Assembly (NCBI RefSeq): GCF_021462415.1
Contig: NZ_JAKEDS010000001.1
Coordinates: forward strand, 1,894,273-1,958,272
DNA from: Rhodohalobacter sp. 614A
Lineage (GTDB): Bacteria; Bacteroidota; Rhodothermia; Balneolales; Balneolaceae
Reading direction: 5' to 3'
Length of the DNA: 64,000 nucleotides
A model generated the notes under the pieces. That model did not search any database, was not told the origin of the DNA, and was given only the letters and a program-made list of their open reading frames with translations. Shown here in pieces: positions 1 through 8,427 of this stretch; position 1 is the first letter of the stretch, and every line of letters begins with the position of its first letter. A program made the position numbers and the translations under genes.

Positions 1-2570
1 TCTAAAGCTTCTAAGAATAAACGCTCTGACTCGGCAAATAAATGTTGTTTGACTTTAATCTTCGCAAGATTGTGGATACTTCGGGCTAATCGGGGGTGTG
101 GTTTCGTAAAAGCTCTTTGATGAATTGAAACAGCACGTTCCTGTAATTGGGATGCTTCTGTAAGTTGCCCCAAATTAAATAGAGTTTGAGCCAGATTATT
201 CAGGTTTGAGCCAACATCAGGATGATTCTTATCCAGTATGGCCTCGCTCATTACTACCGCTTCGCGCAGATAAGGTTCGGCACTGGCATAATCTCCATTA
301 AAATAGAAAGACATACCCAGGTTGTTAAGAGTCAACGCAATTCTTGGGTGTTGTTCTCCCAACAATTTTCGCTGAATCTCAAGTACTTTGTGATAGGTTT
401 CTTGTGCTTCTTTCATCTTACCCTGATTTGCCATTGTAACGGCAAGATTATTCATCGTTAAGGCGACATATGGATGCACATCTCCATAAAGTGCGGTCTG
501 AATTTGTAGCGCTTCAAGGTAGAGAGATTCTGCAGCCTCATAGTCTGCTTTGGAATCGAGCAATGCCCCTAAATCGTTTAGTGTTGTAGCAATCCTGGAA
601 TGATTTTCAGGTAATGTATTTCGTTGGATCTGCAACGCCTCACGGTAATAGTTTTCAGAGGTTTCATAATCTCCAAGAAAATAACGTGTACTTGCGAGGC
701 CACTTAAACTTTCAGATACAAGAGGGTGTGAAGTTCCTAATGATGTTTTTCGTATTGTCAGAGCTTTATTATAGAGGGAGTCGGCCGTCTCGTATTCTCC
801 CATATGGCGCAATGTTATAGCAAGACTGTTTAGAGTTTGAGCAATTTCCGGACTATCCTTCCCAAACAGATTTTCTTGCATGACTAATACCTCAGAATAA
901 AGTGAGTCAGCTATGTTGAAAACTCCTTGCGCCCGGTAGAGATCAGCTATGTTTCGTTGACTTTTCGCTACTTCGGGGTGCACTTCACCGTAGGTTTGTC
1001 GATTGATTTGAAGCGCCTGAGTAAATAGCGTATCGGCATTTTCGTAGAGAGCAAGGCTGTAATAAGCACGACCAATCACACCAAGCATCTGGGCTTGTAC
1101 CTCTGGTTGCCTGTTTAGTGCTCTGGCTTGTTCTGTGCCGAGTCTCAGAAGGTGACGAGCTGTGAGTGTATCACCCATCGCCTCATTTGGGTTTCCGGCT
1201 TCAAACAGACCCAGCATAAATTCTGTTACTTCTGTGGCTTTTTCGGCTTCCAGTTGTGCCTGTGTACGTTCGGCCGTAATGCGGTAGGAATAAAAAACAG
1301 CAAAGCCAATGGCCAGAATCAGAAAAACAGCGGCAACAGAAATCCCCATTTTATGACGCCGAAATAGTTTTCCGATGCGATATTTTATGGTGTCGTTACG
1401 GGCAACAAGAGGTAATTTTTTTTGATAATTGTCGAGATCGTCGAGGAGTTGCCCTACCGAGTGGTACCGGTATTCAGGTTCTTTCCGGATGGCTTTGAGG
1501 GTTAATGCATCAAGATCGCCGGAGAGTGTTTTTACCAATTCTGACGAAGAGATTCTCCGCAGGTATGCACACGTTTTTAAATCTTCTTGCTGTATTTTTT
1601 TGCTTGGAGGAACAGCAGCTTCTTCCTGGACTGCCCTGCTAATCTCCATTAAATTTTTTTCCTTCAAATCCAGTGGATAGGCATCAGCCAGCAATTTGTA
1701 GAGCAAAATTCCCAGAGTATAGATATCCGTTGCGGTGGTGATGGCTGCCCCTTTTACCTGTTCGGGGGCGGCATATTGAGGAGTCCAAAATCGTTGTCCG
1801 GGCTGCGTTTCAACAAGGGTTGTTCCGTCAAGCGGATCGGCGAGGAGCTTTGCCACACCAAAGTCCAGTATTTTCACAACACCATTCTGATTCACAAAAA
1901 TATTCTGGTTTTTTAAATCCCGGTGAATCACAAGGTTGTTGTGAGCATATTGTACAGCAGCACAAACCTTTTTGAACAGGTTGAGCCGTTCGTCAATGGT
2001 GAGCCGATGTTTGTTGCAGTATTGATCAATTGGAACTCCATCTACAAATTCCATAACAAGGTATGGAATCCCTTCGGTGGTGACCCCACCATCAAACAAT
2101 TGGGCAATATTTGGGTGATTCAGCCTTGCAAGAACTTCCCGTTCCATCTTGAACCGCCGGATATTCTCTTTGGAATCTACCCCTTGCTTGATGAGTTTAA
2201 TTGCAACTGTGTGATGAAATTCTCCATCCGTTCGTTCGGCTTTATAGACGGTTCCCATTCCGCCTTCACCGATAGATTCTAAAATGCGATACGCCCCGAA
2301 TTCTTTCCCTATATACGTTGCTCCTGTATAGGTATTTTCCGCGTTATTCCCCATATCAGCAACAATAAGTTCTTGGTATCTGCCGGATAACGGTTCAAGG
2401 AAATTAATTTTTTCTGATTCCTCAATCGATCGGAGCAGTTCCTGAACTTCCTTAAGAAGATCGGGAGAGCCTTGACAAGCAGTTTTGAGGTAAGACTCTT
2501 TTTCCTCACCAGCAAGTACCATTGCTGTATCAACAATGGTTTTAATTTTTTCCCATTGACTGTCTTTCAT
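1..2570 (-). CDS. Serine/threonine protein kinase with C-terminal TPR repeats (3' end outside window)
   Basis: The minus-strand frame opens at ATG 2570 and stays open to base 1, so about 856 codons are visible and the C-terminus is missing. After a helical N-terminus comes a Hanks-type kinase domain (about residues 93-385): glycine loop GEGGMGTV near 101, VAIK lysine near 124, HRDLK at 216-220, DFG at 236-238 and APE near 268-270. All catalytic residues are present, so it should be active. One membrane helix follows at about 408-428. The rest is a chain of TPRs of the 42-residue kinesin-light-chain type, with repeated 'NNLA' and 'HP' motifs. Expected topology is a cytoplasmic kinase with periplasmic TPRs. 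The ECF sigma gene lies 194 bp upstream on the same strand, a pairing known from other phyla. Substrates are unknown. Confidence 0.93.
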   Translation of the reverse strand, partial: MKDSQWEKIKTIVDTAMVLAGEEKESYLKTACQGSPDLLKEVQELLRSIEESEKINFLEPLSGRYQELIVADMGNNAENTYTGATYIGKEFGAYRILESIGEGGMGTVYKAERTDGEFHHTVAIKLIKQGVDSKENIRRFKMEREVLARLNHPNIAQLFDGGVTTEGIPYLVMEFVDGVPIDQYCNKHRLTIDERLNLFKKVCAAVQYAHNNLVIHRDLKNQNIFVNQNGVVKILDFGVAKLLADPLDGTTLVETQPGQRFWTPQYAAPEQVKGAAITTATDIYTLGILLYKLLADAYPLDLKEKNLMEISRAVQEEAAVPPSKKIQQEDLKTCAYLRRISSSELVKTLSGDLDALTLKAIRKEPEYRYHSVGQLLDDLDNYQKKLPLVARNDTIKYRIGKLFRRHKMGISVAAVFLILAIGFAVFYSYRITAERTQAQLEAEKATEVTEFMLGLFEAGNPNEAMGDTLTARHLLRLGTEQARALNRQPEVQAQMLGVIGRAYYSLALYENADTLFTQALQINRQTYGEVHPEVAKSQRNIADLYRAQGVFNIADSLYSEVLVMQENLFGKDSPEIAQTLNSLAITLRHMGEYETADSLYNKALTIRKTSLGTSHPLVSESLSGLASTRYFLGDYETSENYYREALQIQRNTLPENHSRIATTLNDLGALLDSKADYEAAESLYLEALQIQTALYGDVHPYVALTMNNLAVTMANQGKMKEAQETYHKVLEIQRKLLGEQHPRIALTLNNLGMSFYFNGDYASAEPYLREAVVMSEAILDKNHPDVGSNLNNLAQTLFNLGQLTEASQLQERAVSIHQRAFTKPHPRLARSIHNLAKIKVKQHLFAESERLFLEAL

Positions 2571-2764
2571 ACTTTCATAGAAATTGGAGAAGGTAACTTT
2601 CGGTTTTTAACCTACAAACGGAACCATAAATCAATCCGACGATTGTATTTCTTGATGGTTGATATTGTAAAAATCGCTTTAAAAAAGAAAGGACTTATTT
2701 TTAAAGCTGCACTTCCAAAAAGACTCGATCCTCAAAAATTCTAAACTACAATGTTTAGGCTGGA

Positions 2765-3340
2765 TCAGATTAATTGTTTTTTGAGCTCTTTATAGAGCCA
2801 ACCCCGGGCTACTGCCCAATCCCGATACACTGTTCGGGGGGAAAGATTCATGACTTCAGCGATGTCCTCAAAATTCATTTCTCCGAAAAAGCGTAGTTCC
2901 ACAATTTTTGCCAATCGTTCGTCATAATCGTTCAGTTTGTTAAGAGCTCCATCAATCTGGATTAACTCTTCGGCTTGAAACTCTGCCTTCATTATTTCAT
3001 CGATAAAAGTAATCTCTTTTTTATCTCCACCTCGTTTTTGTCGACTCATTTTTCGGGCGTGATCAATGAGGATTTGCCGCATGGAGTGTGAGGCAACAGC
3101 AAAGAAGTGTGTTCTGCCTTTCCAGTCTATCTGGTCGTGGCGTACCATCTTAAGATACACTTCATGTACAAGCCCGGTTTTGGACCAGGTATGTTCCGCT
3201 GGCGAAGCCGAAATCCGGCCTATCTGAGTGTAGGCCAAGTGGCGGAGACGGTCATATACAACGGGAAACAGTTTGTTGTAAGCTTCTTGTGAACCGTTAC
3301 TTATCTCGGTCAACCGTTCTGTTACTTCTTCTATTTTCAT
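2765..3340 (-). CDS. ECF-like RNA polymerase sigma factor
   Basis: 191 residues from ATG 3340. A TTG three codons upstream (3349) is also in frame, but ATG is preferred. Residues about 20-90 fit sigma-70 region 2, including the region-2 signature around 'SKTGLVHEVYLKM'. Residues about 125-185 fit region 4, with a helix-turn-helix around 'MNFEDIAEVMNLSPRTVYRDW'-type residues. The overall pattern is that of the ECF-like family often annotated as sigma-70 family TIGR02999. It is followed on the same strand by the kinase-TPR gene. No anti-sigma gene is visible, so phosphorylation by the neighbouring kinase is a reasonable inference for control. Direct target promoters cannot be seen. Confidence 0.92.
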   Translation of the reverse strand: MKIEEVTERLTEISNGSQEAYNKLFPVVYDRLRHLAYTQIGRISASPAEHTWSKTGLVHEVYLKMVRHDQIDWKGRTHFFAVASHSMRQILIDHARKMSRQKRGGDKKEITFIDEIMKAEFQAEELIQIDGALNKLNDYDERLAKIVELRFFGEMNFEDIAEVMNLSPRTVYRDWAVARGWLYKELKKQLI

Positions 3341-3413
3341 ACTGCTCAAAAAACTTTGTCAGTTATTCGCTCATAATGACGTATTAGTATTAAACGGATA
3401 TCCGGAATGATCA

Positions 3414-3587
3414 ATGGATATGCTTATGAATACCCAAACCCCGCAGGTTTGTTGCTGCGAAAAAGAAGCAGGGTTAAAAAGTCAAATCAAGCATGTTGCT
3501 GATCTTTTGGGTCTATGTTTTGCAATGCAAAACGTAACAGAATACAAATCTAATTATACCATAAACCATCAACAACTAAAAAAATGA
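3414..3587 (+). CDS. Possible 57-residue Cys-containing small protein
   Basis: ATG 3414 to TGA 3587, with further in-frame ATGs at 3420 and 3426. The peptide has a Cys-Cys-Cys run (TPQVCCCEKEAG), then an amphipathic stretch LKSQIKHVADLLG and a fourth Cys. Its TGA overlaps the ATG (3584) of a second frame of 29 codons, whose TAG (3671-3673) overlaps the ATG of the OmpA-type lipoprotein at 3666. This gives a chain of overlapping stop/start codons typical of translational coupling. I recognise no family. It could equally be part of an untranslated leader. Confidence 0.3.
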   Translation: MDMLMNTQTPQVCCCEKEAGLKSQIKHVADLLGLCFAMQNVTEYKSNYTINHQQLKK

Positions 3588-3665
3588 GTCTTTCCGGTTT
3601 GTATCCCATAGAATTAAAAGAAGAGTCTGCTATCGCTAAAAACTATAAGTCAACGGACGAATATC

Positions 3666-4781
3666 ATGCATAGAATAATCAATACCCCATTACAAAATAC
3701 TTTTTGGTTTACAGCCCTGTTTTCAGGATTTCTGTTTCTTATAAGCTGTTCAATTACAGAGGATGCTAACGCACAGGATGAGGCGGAATCTGGAAATAAC
3801 ATCTCGACGAGCTATGGCTTTACACCGGGCAGCCGCGTTCTCTTTGAAGACGATTTTTCCGACACTCCCATTGGCGATTTTCCGCATCGTATGACCTTTA
3901 GAAATGGCTCAATGGAAGTCGTTAACTGGGATGATCAAAAAGTCTTTCAACTCCAGGAGGGGTGCCAGTTCGAAATCCCACTGCCGGAAACTTTGCCCGA
4001 CAGATTCACCCTCGAGTTCGATATTCACGACTCCAAAAGCTCCGTTGATACAGGCTGGACAGCCATCTACTTTGCGGAACCGGCTGCCCGCGGCTTCTAT
4101 CCCAATCGACCGGGCGGACCGCCGTTTCTCCGGTTCGCTCATTTTCACGGGTCAGGCTTGCATGCCACAAATTCGAACCAAATTTCAGGGGTTTATAACA
4201 GCGGAGGAACGGGTAATACACATCCGGCTCTGGCTGAAGATCTGATGCATGTTGAGGTGCAGGTAGACGGCGAGGCAATCAAAGTATATGCTAATCAGGA
4301 GCGAATCGTGAATGTACCGAACGCAGATTTGGGCCGCCATAATGCGATTACAGTTTTGTGTGATGCCAGGGCAGATCCCACATATATCGACAACATTCGG
4401 GTGGCGGCAGGTGGTATGGACCTTTACAGTTCCTTAGAATCTGAGGGACGTGTAGCTACGAGAGGTATTCTTTTTGAGACGGGGAGTGATCGCATTCAAC
4501 CTGGTTCTGCAGCAACACTTGAAGAGATTCTCGGAATGCTCAGGCAGCATGCTGATCTGCGGTTACGTATTGAAGGACATACCGATAATGTTGGTAATAC
4601 ATCATCCAACCAGGAGCTTAGTCAGAGCCGGGCGGAAGCCGTTCGCGATTACCTCGTGGAACAAGGCATTGATGCTTCCCGTCTCGAAGCCATCGGTATG
4701 GGTGAAGAACATCCAGTTGCGGACAACAATACGGAAGCCGGGCGCGAACAGAACCGTCGTGTGGAATTGGTTCGCCTGTAG
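3666..4781 (+). CDS. Lipoprotein with LamG-like domain and OmpA C-terminal domain
   Basis: 371 residues. The signal peptide ends in a lipobox (LISC, Cys28), predicting a lipid anchor. Residues about 55-245 look like a jelly-roll (LamG/concanavalin-like) domain, beginning FEDDFSDTPIGDFP. Residues about 258-371 are a clear OmpA-like domain: ILFETGSDRIQPGS, then EGHTDNVGNTSSNQELSQSRA and GMGEEHPVADN. The peptidoglycan-binding Asp and Arg positions are kept. It probably links the outer membrane to the cell wall and may bind a carbohydrate through the LamG part; its ligand is unknown. It heads a plus-strand run of small exported proteins. Confidence 0.88.
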   Translation: MHRIINTPLQNTFWFTALFSGFLFLISCSITEDANAQDEAESGNNISTSYGFTPGSRVLFEDDFSDTPIGDFPHRMTFRNGSMEVVNWDDQKVFQLQEGCQFEIPLPETLPDRFTLEFDIHDSKSSVDTGWTAIYFAEPAARGFYPNRPGGPPFLRFAHFHGSGLHATNSNQISGVYNSGGTGNTHPALAEDLMHVEVQVDGEAIKVYANQERIVNVPNADLGRHNAITVLCDARADPTYIDNIRVAAGGMDLYSSLESEGRVATRGILFETGSDRIQPGSAATLEEILGMLRQHADLRLRIEGHTDNVGNTSSNQELSQSRAEAVRDYLVEQGIDASRLEAIGMGEEHPVADNNTEAGREQNRRVELVRL

Positions 4782-4897
4782 ATTTATGTCGGGTTTCCCC
4801 AGTAAAGAATTGAAATATGATAAGCATTTGAAAACAGGGACAAAAAGTATCTCACCCCCGAACAACCAACATTCAATATCATCAAACTCAACTTATT

Positions 4898-5467
4898 ATG
4901 ATTCGTTTTAGCTTTATCCTGACTTTTCTTCTTGCACTTGTGAACCTGTCATCAGCTGATGCGCAAGATACTTGTTATCTGGGCTCATGGGAGTTCGATG
5001 CCGCATATACTTACGAAAACGGAGAGTATAGTCCAGGCGGTTCTATGGCCAGTATGCCAATAGAGTTTACGCAGGCTACCGGCAGTGCATTTCTTACATT
5101 CGATAATGAAGGTGATTTTACCTATACCTTCGACAGTTGGTCGGCCACCTTTCAAAGCAACACGGGCCCTATTACAACAGAGGTCCGGGTAAATCTGCAT
5201 GGCGATGTCTGGGGACGTTACAGTCCGTCCGGCGATACATTTCTTACTATGTTTATGAGTGGGGATGGCGTACCAGAACCTAACATTGAATCCTCTACAG
5301 TGATCATCCTGGCCGGCCGATCTATGGATGGTCCCGACAATTTCGAGAGCTTTTTCGGGCCGCAAACTTTTGGCGTGGAATACCGCTGTGAAGGCGATTT
5401 TCTTTACATCAATGGAGAAAGCGGGGGAGGTGCCTTCAGAAACAGCCGGTATATGCGGGTGAATTGA
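4898..5467 (+). CDS. Small secreted protein of unknown function
   Basis: 189 residues, with a type I signal peptide (MIRFSFILTFLLALVNLSSA, cleavage near ADA-QD). The mature part has two cysteines (near the N-terminus, DTCYLGSWEF, and YRCEGDF near the C-terminus) that could form a disulfide, and alternating aromatic/polar strands suggesting a beta-sandwich or lipocalin-like fold. The opening 'CYLGSWEF' resembles secreted proteins measuring 'lipocalin-like' residuals, but I cannot assign a family. It sits 116 bp after the OmpA-type lipoprotein and 50 bp before a collagen-like lipoprotein, so all may be co-transcribed. Confidence 0.7.
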   Translation: MIRFSFILTFLLALVNLSSADAQDTCYLGSWEFDAAYTYENGEYSPGGSMASMPIEFTQATGSAFLTFDNEGDFTYTFDSWSATFQSNTGPITTEVRVNLHGDVWGRYSPSGDTFLTMFMSGDGVPEPNIESSTVIILAGRSMDGPDNFESFFGPQTFGVEYRCEGDFLYINGESGGGAFRNSRYMRVN

Positions 5468-5517
5468 TGAAGAATTAATCTCAACAACAAAAACTATCCA
5501 GCAAAAAAAAACAAACC

Positions 5518-6069
5518 ATGAAAATAAAACGAACAATTCTATTTGTACTTCCGATAATGATAGGTCTTATATGTTTCTCTTGTGAAGGGCCGGAAGGTCC
5601 GGCGGGTCCGCAAGGTTTACAAGGAGAGGCAGGAGAGCCAGGTCCGGAGGGATCCCAGGGCGAGCCCGGAACCGCCAACGTCATCTATTCTGAATGGATT
5701 GATAGTGAATGGACGGAATACACTGCAAGAGAATGGCAAATGTTAATAGAGGATTCCAACATTTCTGTGGATTTTTCCAACAATGGTGGTACGGTGCTGG
5801 TATACAGGAGAAACGGTCCGTTGGATGATGCCTGGATTTACCCGCTCCCAAGTGGAAGTGCATACCCGGTAACTTTTGCCATTGATCCTGTAAATACTAC
5901 CCTGCTCATTGCAGTGGAGTCATCATGTTGTGACATTCCCAGTTGGTTTCATGATGTGCAATTTCGGTATGTGCTGATTCCTGGCGGCGTACTGACGAAT
6001 GGTAAACAGGCAAAGCTGGATCTGACAGATTACCAAGCCGTAAAAGCCTTTTATGGCATTCCGGACTAA
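5518..6069 (+). CDS. Collagen-like repeat lipoprotein (copy 1)
   Basis: 183 residues. Lipoprotein signal with FSC (Cys22). Directly after Cys-Glu comes an uninterrupted Gly-X-Y run of nine triplets (GPE GPA GPQ GLQ and so on), rich in Pro, Glu and Gln, then a globular domain of about 130 residues. The C-terminal block RYVLIPGGVLTNGKQ...LDLTDYQAVKAFYGIPD is almost repeated in the paralogue at 6927. The Gly-X-Y stretch probably trimerises and acts as a short stalk at the outer membrane; bacterial collagen-like proteins are known to do this. The function of the C-terminal domain is not known to me. Confidence 0.85.
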   Translation: MKIKRTILFVLPIMIGLICFSCEGPEGPAGPQGLQGEAGEPGPEGSQGEPGTANVIYSEWIDSEWTEYTAREWQMLIEDSNISVDFSNNGGTVLVYRRNGPLDDAWIYPLPSGSAYPVTFAIDPVNTTLLIAVESSCCDIPSWFHDVQFRYVLIPGGVLTNGKQAKLDLTDYQAVKAFYGIPD

Positions 6070-6117
6070 AAATGGTTTATGCCGAAAAATGTCCAAAAAA
6101 CCATTAATCCACAAAGG

Positions 6118-6840
6118 ATGACCAGAACACTTTCTTGCTTATTTATAGTATTTGCTTTTTCCCTTCTCACACTCTCCTGTGATACAACAGACAGTGGAAA
6201 TGATCAGGAAGAAATACGCTTTAAAGACGGAATTCCTGTCGAAGTAATGAACCTGTTGGGAGAGGACATGCTGAAGGTGATTGAAAATGACCTCAAAATG
6301 CCTATTCACAGGGGCGATAATCCACCGGATATCGTGGCCATGCTTTCGAAAACAGCTCAAGAAAAGTCATCGGGTGCTGTGGGTAAAACCGTCGTAATGT
6401 CACCTCTTTTACTTCTTGAAACAAATGTTCCGAGCGATGCGGGTAGCTATGAGCCGGGCCACGAATTTATCGATGAATATTTTCGATTGAGTTCAAACCC
6501 AGACGAATTTTTGGTCATTGTTGAAAGGCGTAGTGTTAGTCCATCTGATGGAAAAATTTATGCCACTTCTATTCCGGCTGACTTTATGGTTGGGGGTGAG
6601 GGAAACAGATTTACTATATATGGTCAGAATGAAACCGTGTATGAGGATAAGGAAGGAACGTCTTTGGCAATGCGCATTTTTTCCGGGGTTTTTACTGAAG
6701 ATGGAGCCATTTCTTCCCCGCACTACAGCATATTTATGATTGATGATGGTGGAGTCGAAGACATCATTCCGAGTGGAACAGGCCGTTCATTTATGGATGG
6801 AGACGGTTTTGCCACAGTTACCACCTGGCCGGAAGAATAA
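6118..6840 (+). CDS. Lipoprotein of unknown function
   Basis: 240 residues from ATG 6118; an upstream in-frame ATG at 6079 would add 13 residues. The later start is chosen because it gives a compact lipoprotein signal, MTRTLSCLFIVFAFSLLTLSC, with Cys21 as the lipid site. The mature part begins with a short Asp/Ser-rich linker (DTTDSGNDQEE). It then has no recognisable motif and no further cysteines. It is sandwiched between the two collagen-like paralogues in the same direction, so it probably belongs to the same surface system. Its stop codon lies inside a terminator hairpin. Confidence 0.7.
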   Translation: MTRTLSCLFIVFAFSLLTLSCDTTDSGNDQEEIRFKDGIPVEVMNLLGEDMLKVIENDLKMPIHRGDNPPDIVAMLSKTAQEKSSGAVGKTVVMSPLLLLETNVPSDAGSYEPGHEFIDEYFRLSSNPDEFLVIVERRSVSPSDGKIYATSIPADFMVGGEGNRFTIYGQNETVYEDKEGTSLAMRIFSGVFTEDGAISSPHYSIFMIDDGGVEDIIPSGTGRSFMDGDGFATVTTWPEE

Positions 6841-6856
6841 GAGTCTTCCGGCTTTT
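6828..6856 (+). terminator. Rho-independent terminator overlapping the lipoprotein stop codon
   Basis: A perfect 9-bp stem (GCCGGAAGA at 6828-6836, TCTTCCGGC at 6844-6852) with a 7-nt loop containing the TAA stop is followed by TTTT. The second collagen-like gene starts 86 bp downstream and may have its own promoter. Confidence 0.7.
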
Positions 6857-6926
6857 AAAATTTGATAAGATCAATCCCTGATTCCGGAATCAAAAAAATA
6901 AATAATCATAAAAAAGTAATCATATC

Positions 6927-7466
6927 ATGATGATAATAAATCGAACAACTTTATTTGTATTTCTGATAATTATAGCATTGGCTGGTTTCTCCTGTGAAGG
7001 CCCGGTCGGACCAGCTGGCTCCGAAGGTCTAACTGGTCCCGAAGGCCCGCAGGGAGAAAAAGGAGACCCGGGCTCAGTGGATATTATTTATTCAGATTGG
7101 TCTCAATTGGATTGGAATTTAAATGATAGCTCTACCTATTTGTATCATAAAATGGAAGTAAATGAGCTTACAGAGGAGTTTATAGAAAGTGGCGGAGTTC
7201 TACTCATGTATATCAAGTTTGAAAACCATATATATCCTATCCCTTTTTCAGGTGGAAATGATTACATCAATTATAATATTTCCATACCGGGCAATCTTAT
7301 GATATCTGTTGGTACCTATGATGGTTCAGGTGTTGAGGCCTTCTTGAAAGAAGGAGAATATCGCTATATACTCATTCCCGGCGGCGTGCTGGCGAATGGC
7401 ATCCAGGGAAAGCTGGATCTGACGGATTACAACTCTGTGAAAGCCTATCATGGCATTCCGGATTGA
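6927..7466 (+). CDS. Collagen-like repeat lipoprotein (copy 2)
   Basis: 179 residues. Lipobox GFSC (Cys23) is followed by eight Gly-X-Y triplets (GPV GPA GSE GLT GPE GPQ GEK GDP). The rest aligns with the 5518 gene: VDIIYSDW near the start of the domain, and RYILIPGGVLANGIQGKLDLTDYNSVKAYHGIPD-like residues at the end. Between these blocks the two proteins differ strongly, so this is an old or rapidly diverging duplication. The likely role is a surface-anchored trimer with a C-terminal binding head. It ends 49 bp from the convergent hydrolase gene. Confidence 0.85.
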   Translation: MMIINRTTLFVFLIIIALAGFSCEGPVGPAGSEGLTGPEGPQGEKGDPGSVDIIYSDWSQLDWNLNDSSTYLYHKMEVNELTEEFIESGGVLLMYIKFENHIYPIPFSGGNDYINYNISIPGNLMISVGTYDGSGVEAFLKEGEYRYILIPGGVLANGIQGKLDLTDYNSVKAYHGIPD

Positions 7467-7515
7467 AACGGTTAATCCCAATAATGAGTGAAATCTTTGA
7501 CTTGGAAAATCAAAA

Positions 7516-8316
7516 TCAATCAATCTCAGAAAGCAGATTTTTCAATCGCTCCCAAGCGGCATTCCGGGCGTTTTTGCTTGCCGGGTCAGCATTTGGATCA
7601 TCACCGGCACGCATAAAAGCATGGCCGGCTCCATCATAGATTTCATACTCGTATGTTTTACCGGACTCCTCCATCATCTTTTGGATGTATGGTATGCCTG
7701 AATTGATGCGCTGATCATTTTCTCCGTAAAATCCGTAGACCGGTGCGCTGATATTTTGTACAGCCGCAGCATCTTCCGGAGCGGAGCCATAGAAAACCAT
7801 AAATGCTTCGGGCACATCATCATTTGTGGCAAAGCGGAATGATTGAGATCCGCCCCAGCAAAAACCGGCAACAACCACGTTACCGTTGGATGCGGGTACA
7901 CTTAAAATATATTCCTGTACGGCTTTGAGATCTTGCGTGATTTGCTCGGGATCGAGGTTGTAGAGCGCCTCGCGGGCTCCATCAGATGTAGAAAAATCTG
8001 ATGTTTTTGTGTATTCCTCACTAAACTCTGAGAGGAGGTCGGGAGCAATGGCAATGTAACCGGCAGCGGCAACCTGGTCTGTAAAGCTACGCGCCCACTC
8101 ATTCAAACCCCGGTTTTCGTGGATGACGATTACGGCTAACGTCTCTTCATTGGTTTCTGGATAGGCTACAAAACTGTGAACGGTACGGCCGTCATATTCC
8201 ACTTCCACCCATTCATGATGGCGAGGTGAATTTTCCAGTTGTTCGATGGCATAATCCTGCGCCATTAATCCGGTTGTAAGCAGAAAGCTGGCAAGTATGA
8301 TGAAAAGTGATTTCAT
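7516..8316 (-). CDS. Secreted dienelactone hydrolase family protein
   Basis: 266 residues from ATG 8316. The frame extends 27 codons further upstream, but this start gives a clean signal peptide (MKSLFIILASFLLTTGLMAQ). The alpha/beta hydrolase fold has the dienelactone hydrolase triad: nucleophile Cys153 in GFCWGG, Asp201 in YGENDQ and His232 in DGAGHAF. Family members cleave lactone or ester bonds; the substrate here is unknown, and the signal peptide places it in the periplasm or outside. It is transcribed convergently to the collagen-like genes and lies 111 bp downstream of the glycosyltransferase gene. Confidence 0.9.
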   Translation of the reverse strand: MKSLFIILASFLLTTGLMAQDYAIEQLENSPRHHEWVEVEYDGRTVHSFVAYPETNEETLAVIVIHENRGLNEWARSFTDQVAAAGYIAIAPDLLSEFSEEYTKTSDFSTSDGAREALYNLDPEQITQDLKAVQEYILSVPASNGNVVVAGFCWGGSQSFRFATNDDVPEAFMVFYGSAPEDAAAVQNISAPVYGFYGENDQRINSGIPYIQKMMEESGKTYEYEIYDGAGHAFMRAGDDPNADPASKNARNAAWERLKNLLSEID

Positions 8317-8427
8317 AGAATGATGAGGTTTGAGTGGCAGTTGTTGTTCAATAGCAACCAACAATAAATGAATAATCATTCCCCCGCAATCCCGCAAGAG
8401 CTTTTACAAGCTTTTAAACATGCTTTT

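Noticed and set aside
5481-5684. Collagen-like peptide on the minus strand opposite the 5518 gene
   Set aside because: Gly-Pro codons (GGN CCN) read as Gly-Pro on both strands, so the frame is a palindromic shadow of the real Gly-X-Y repeat.
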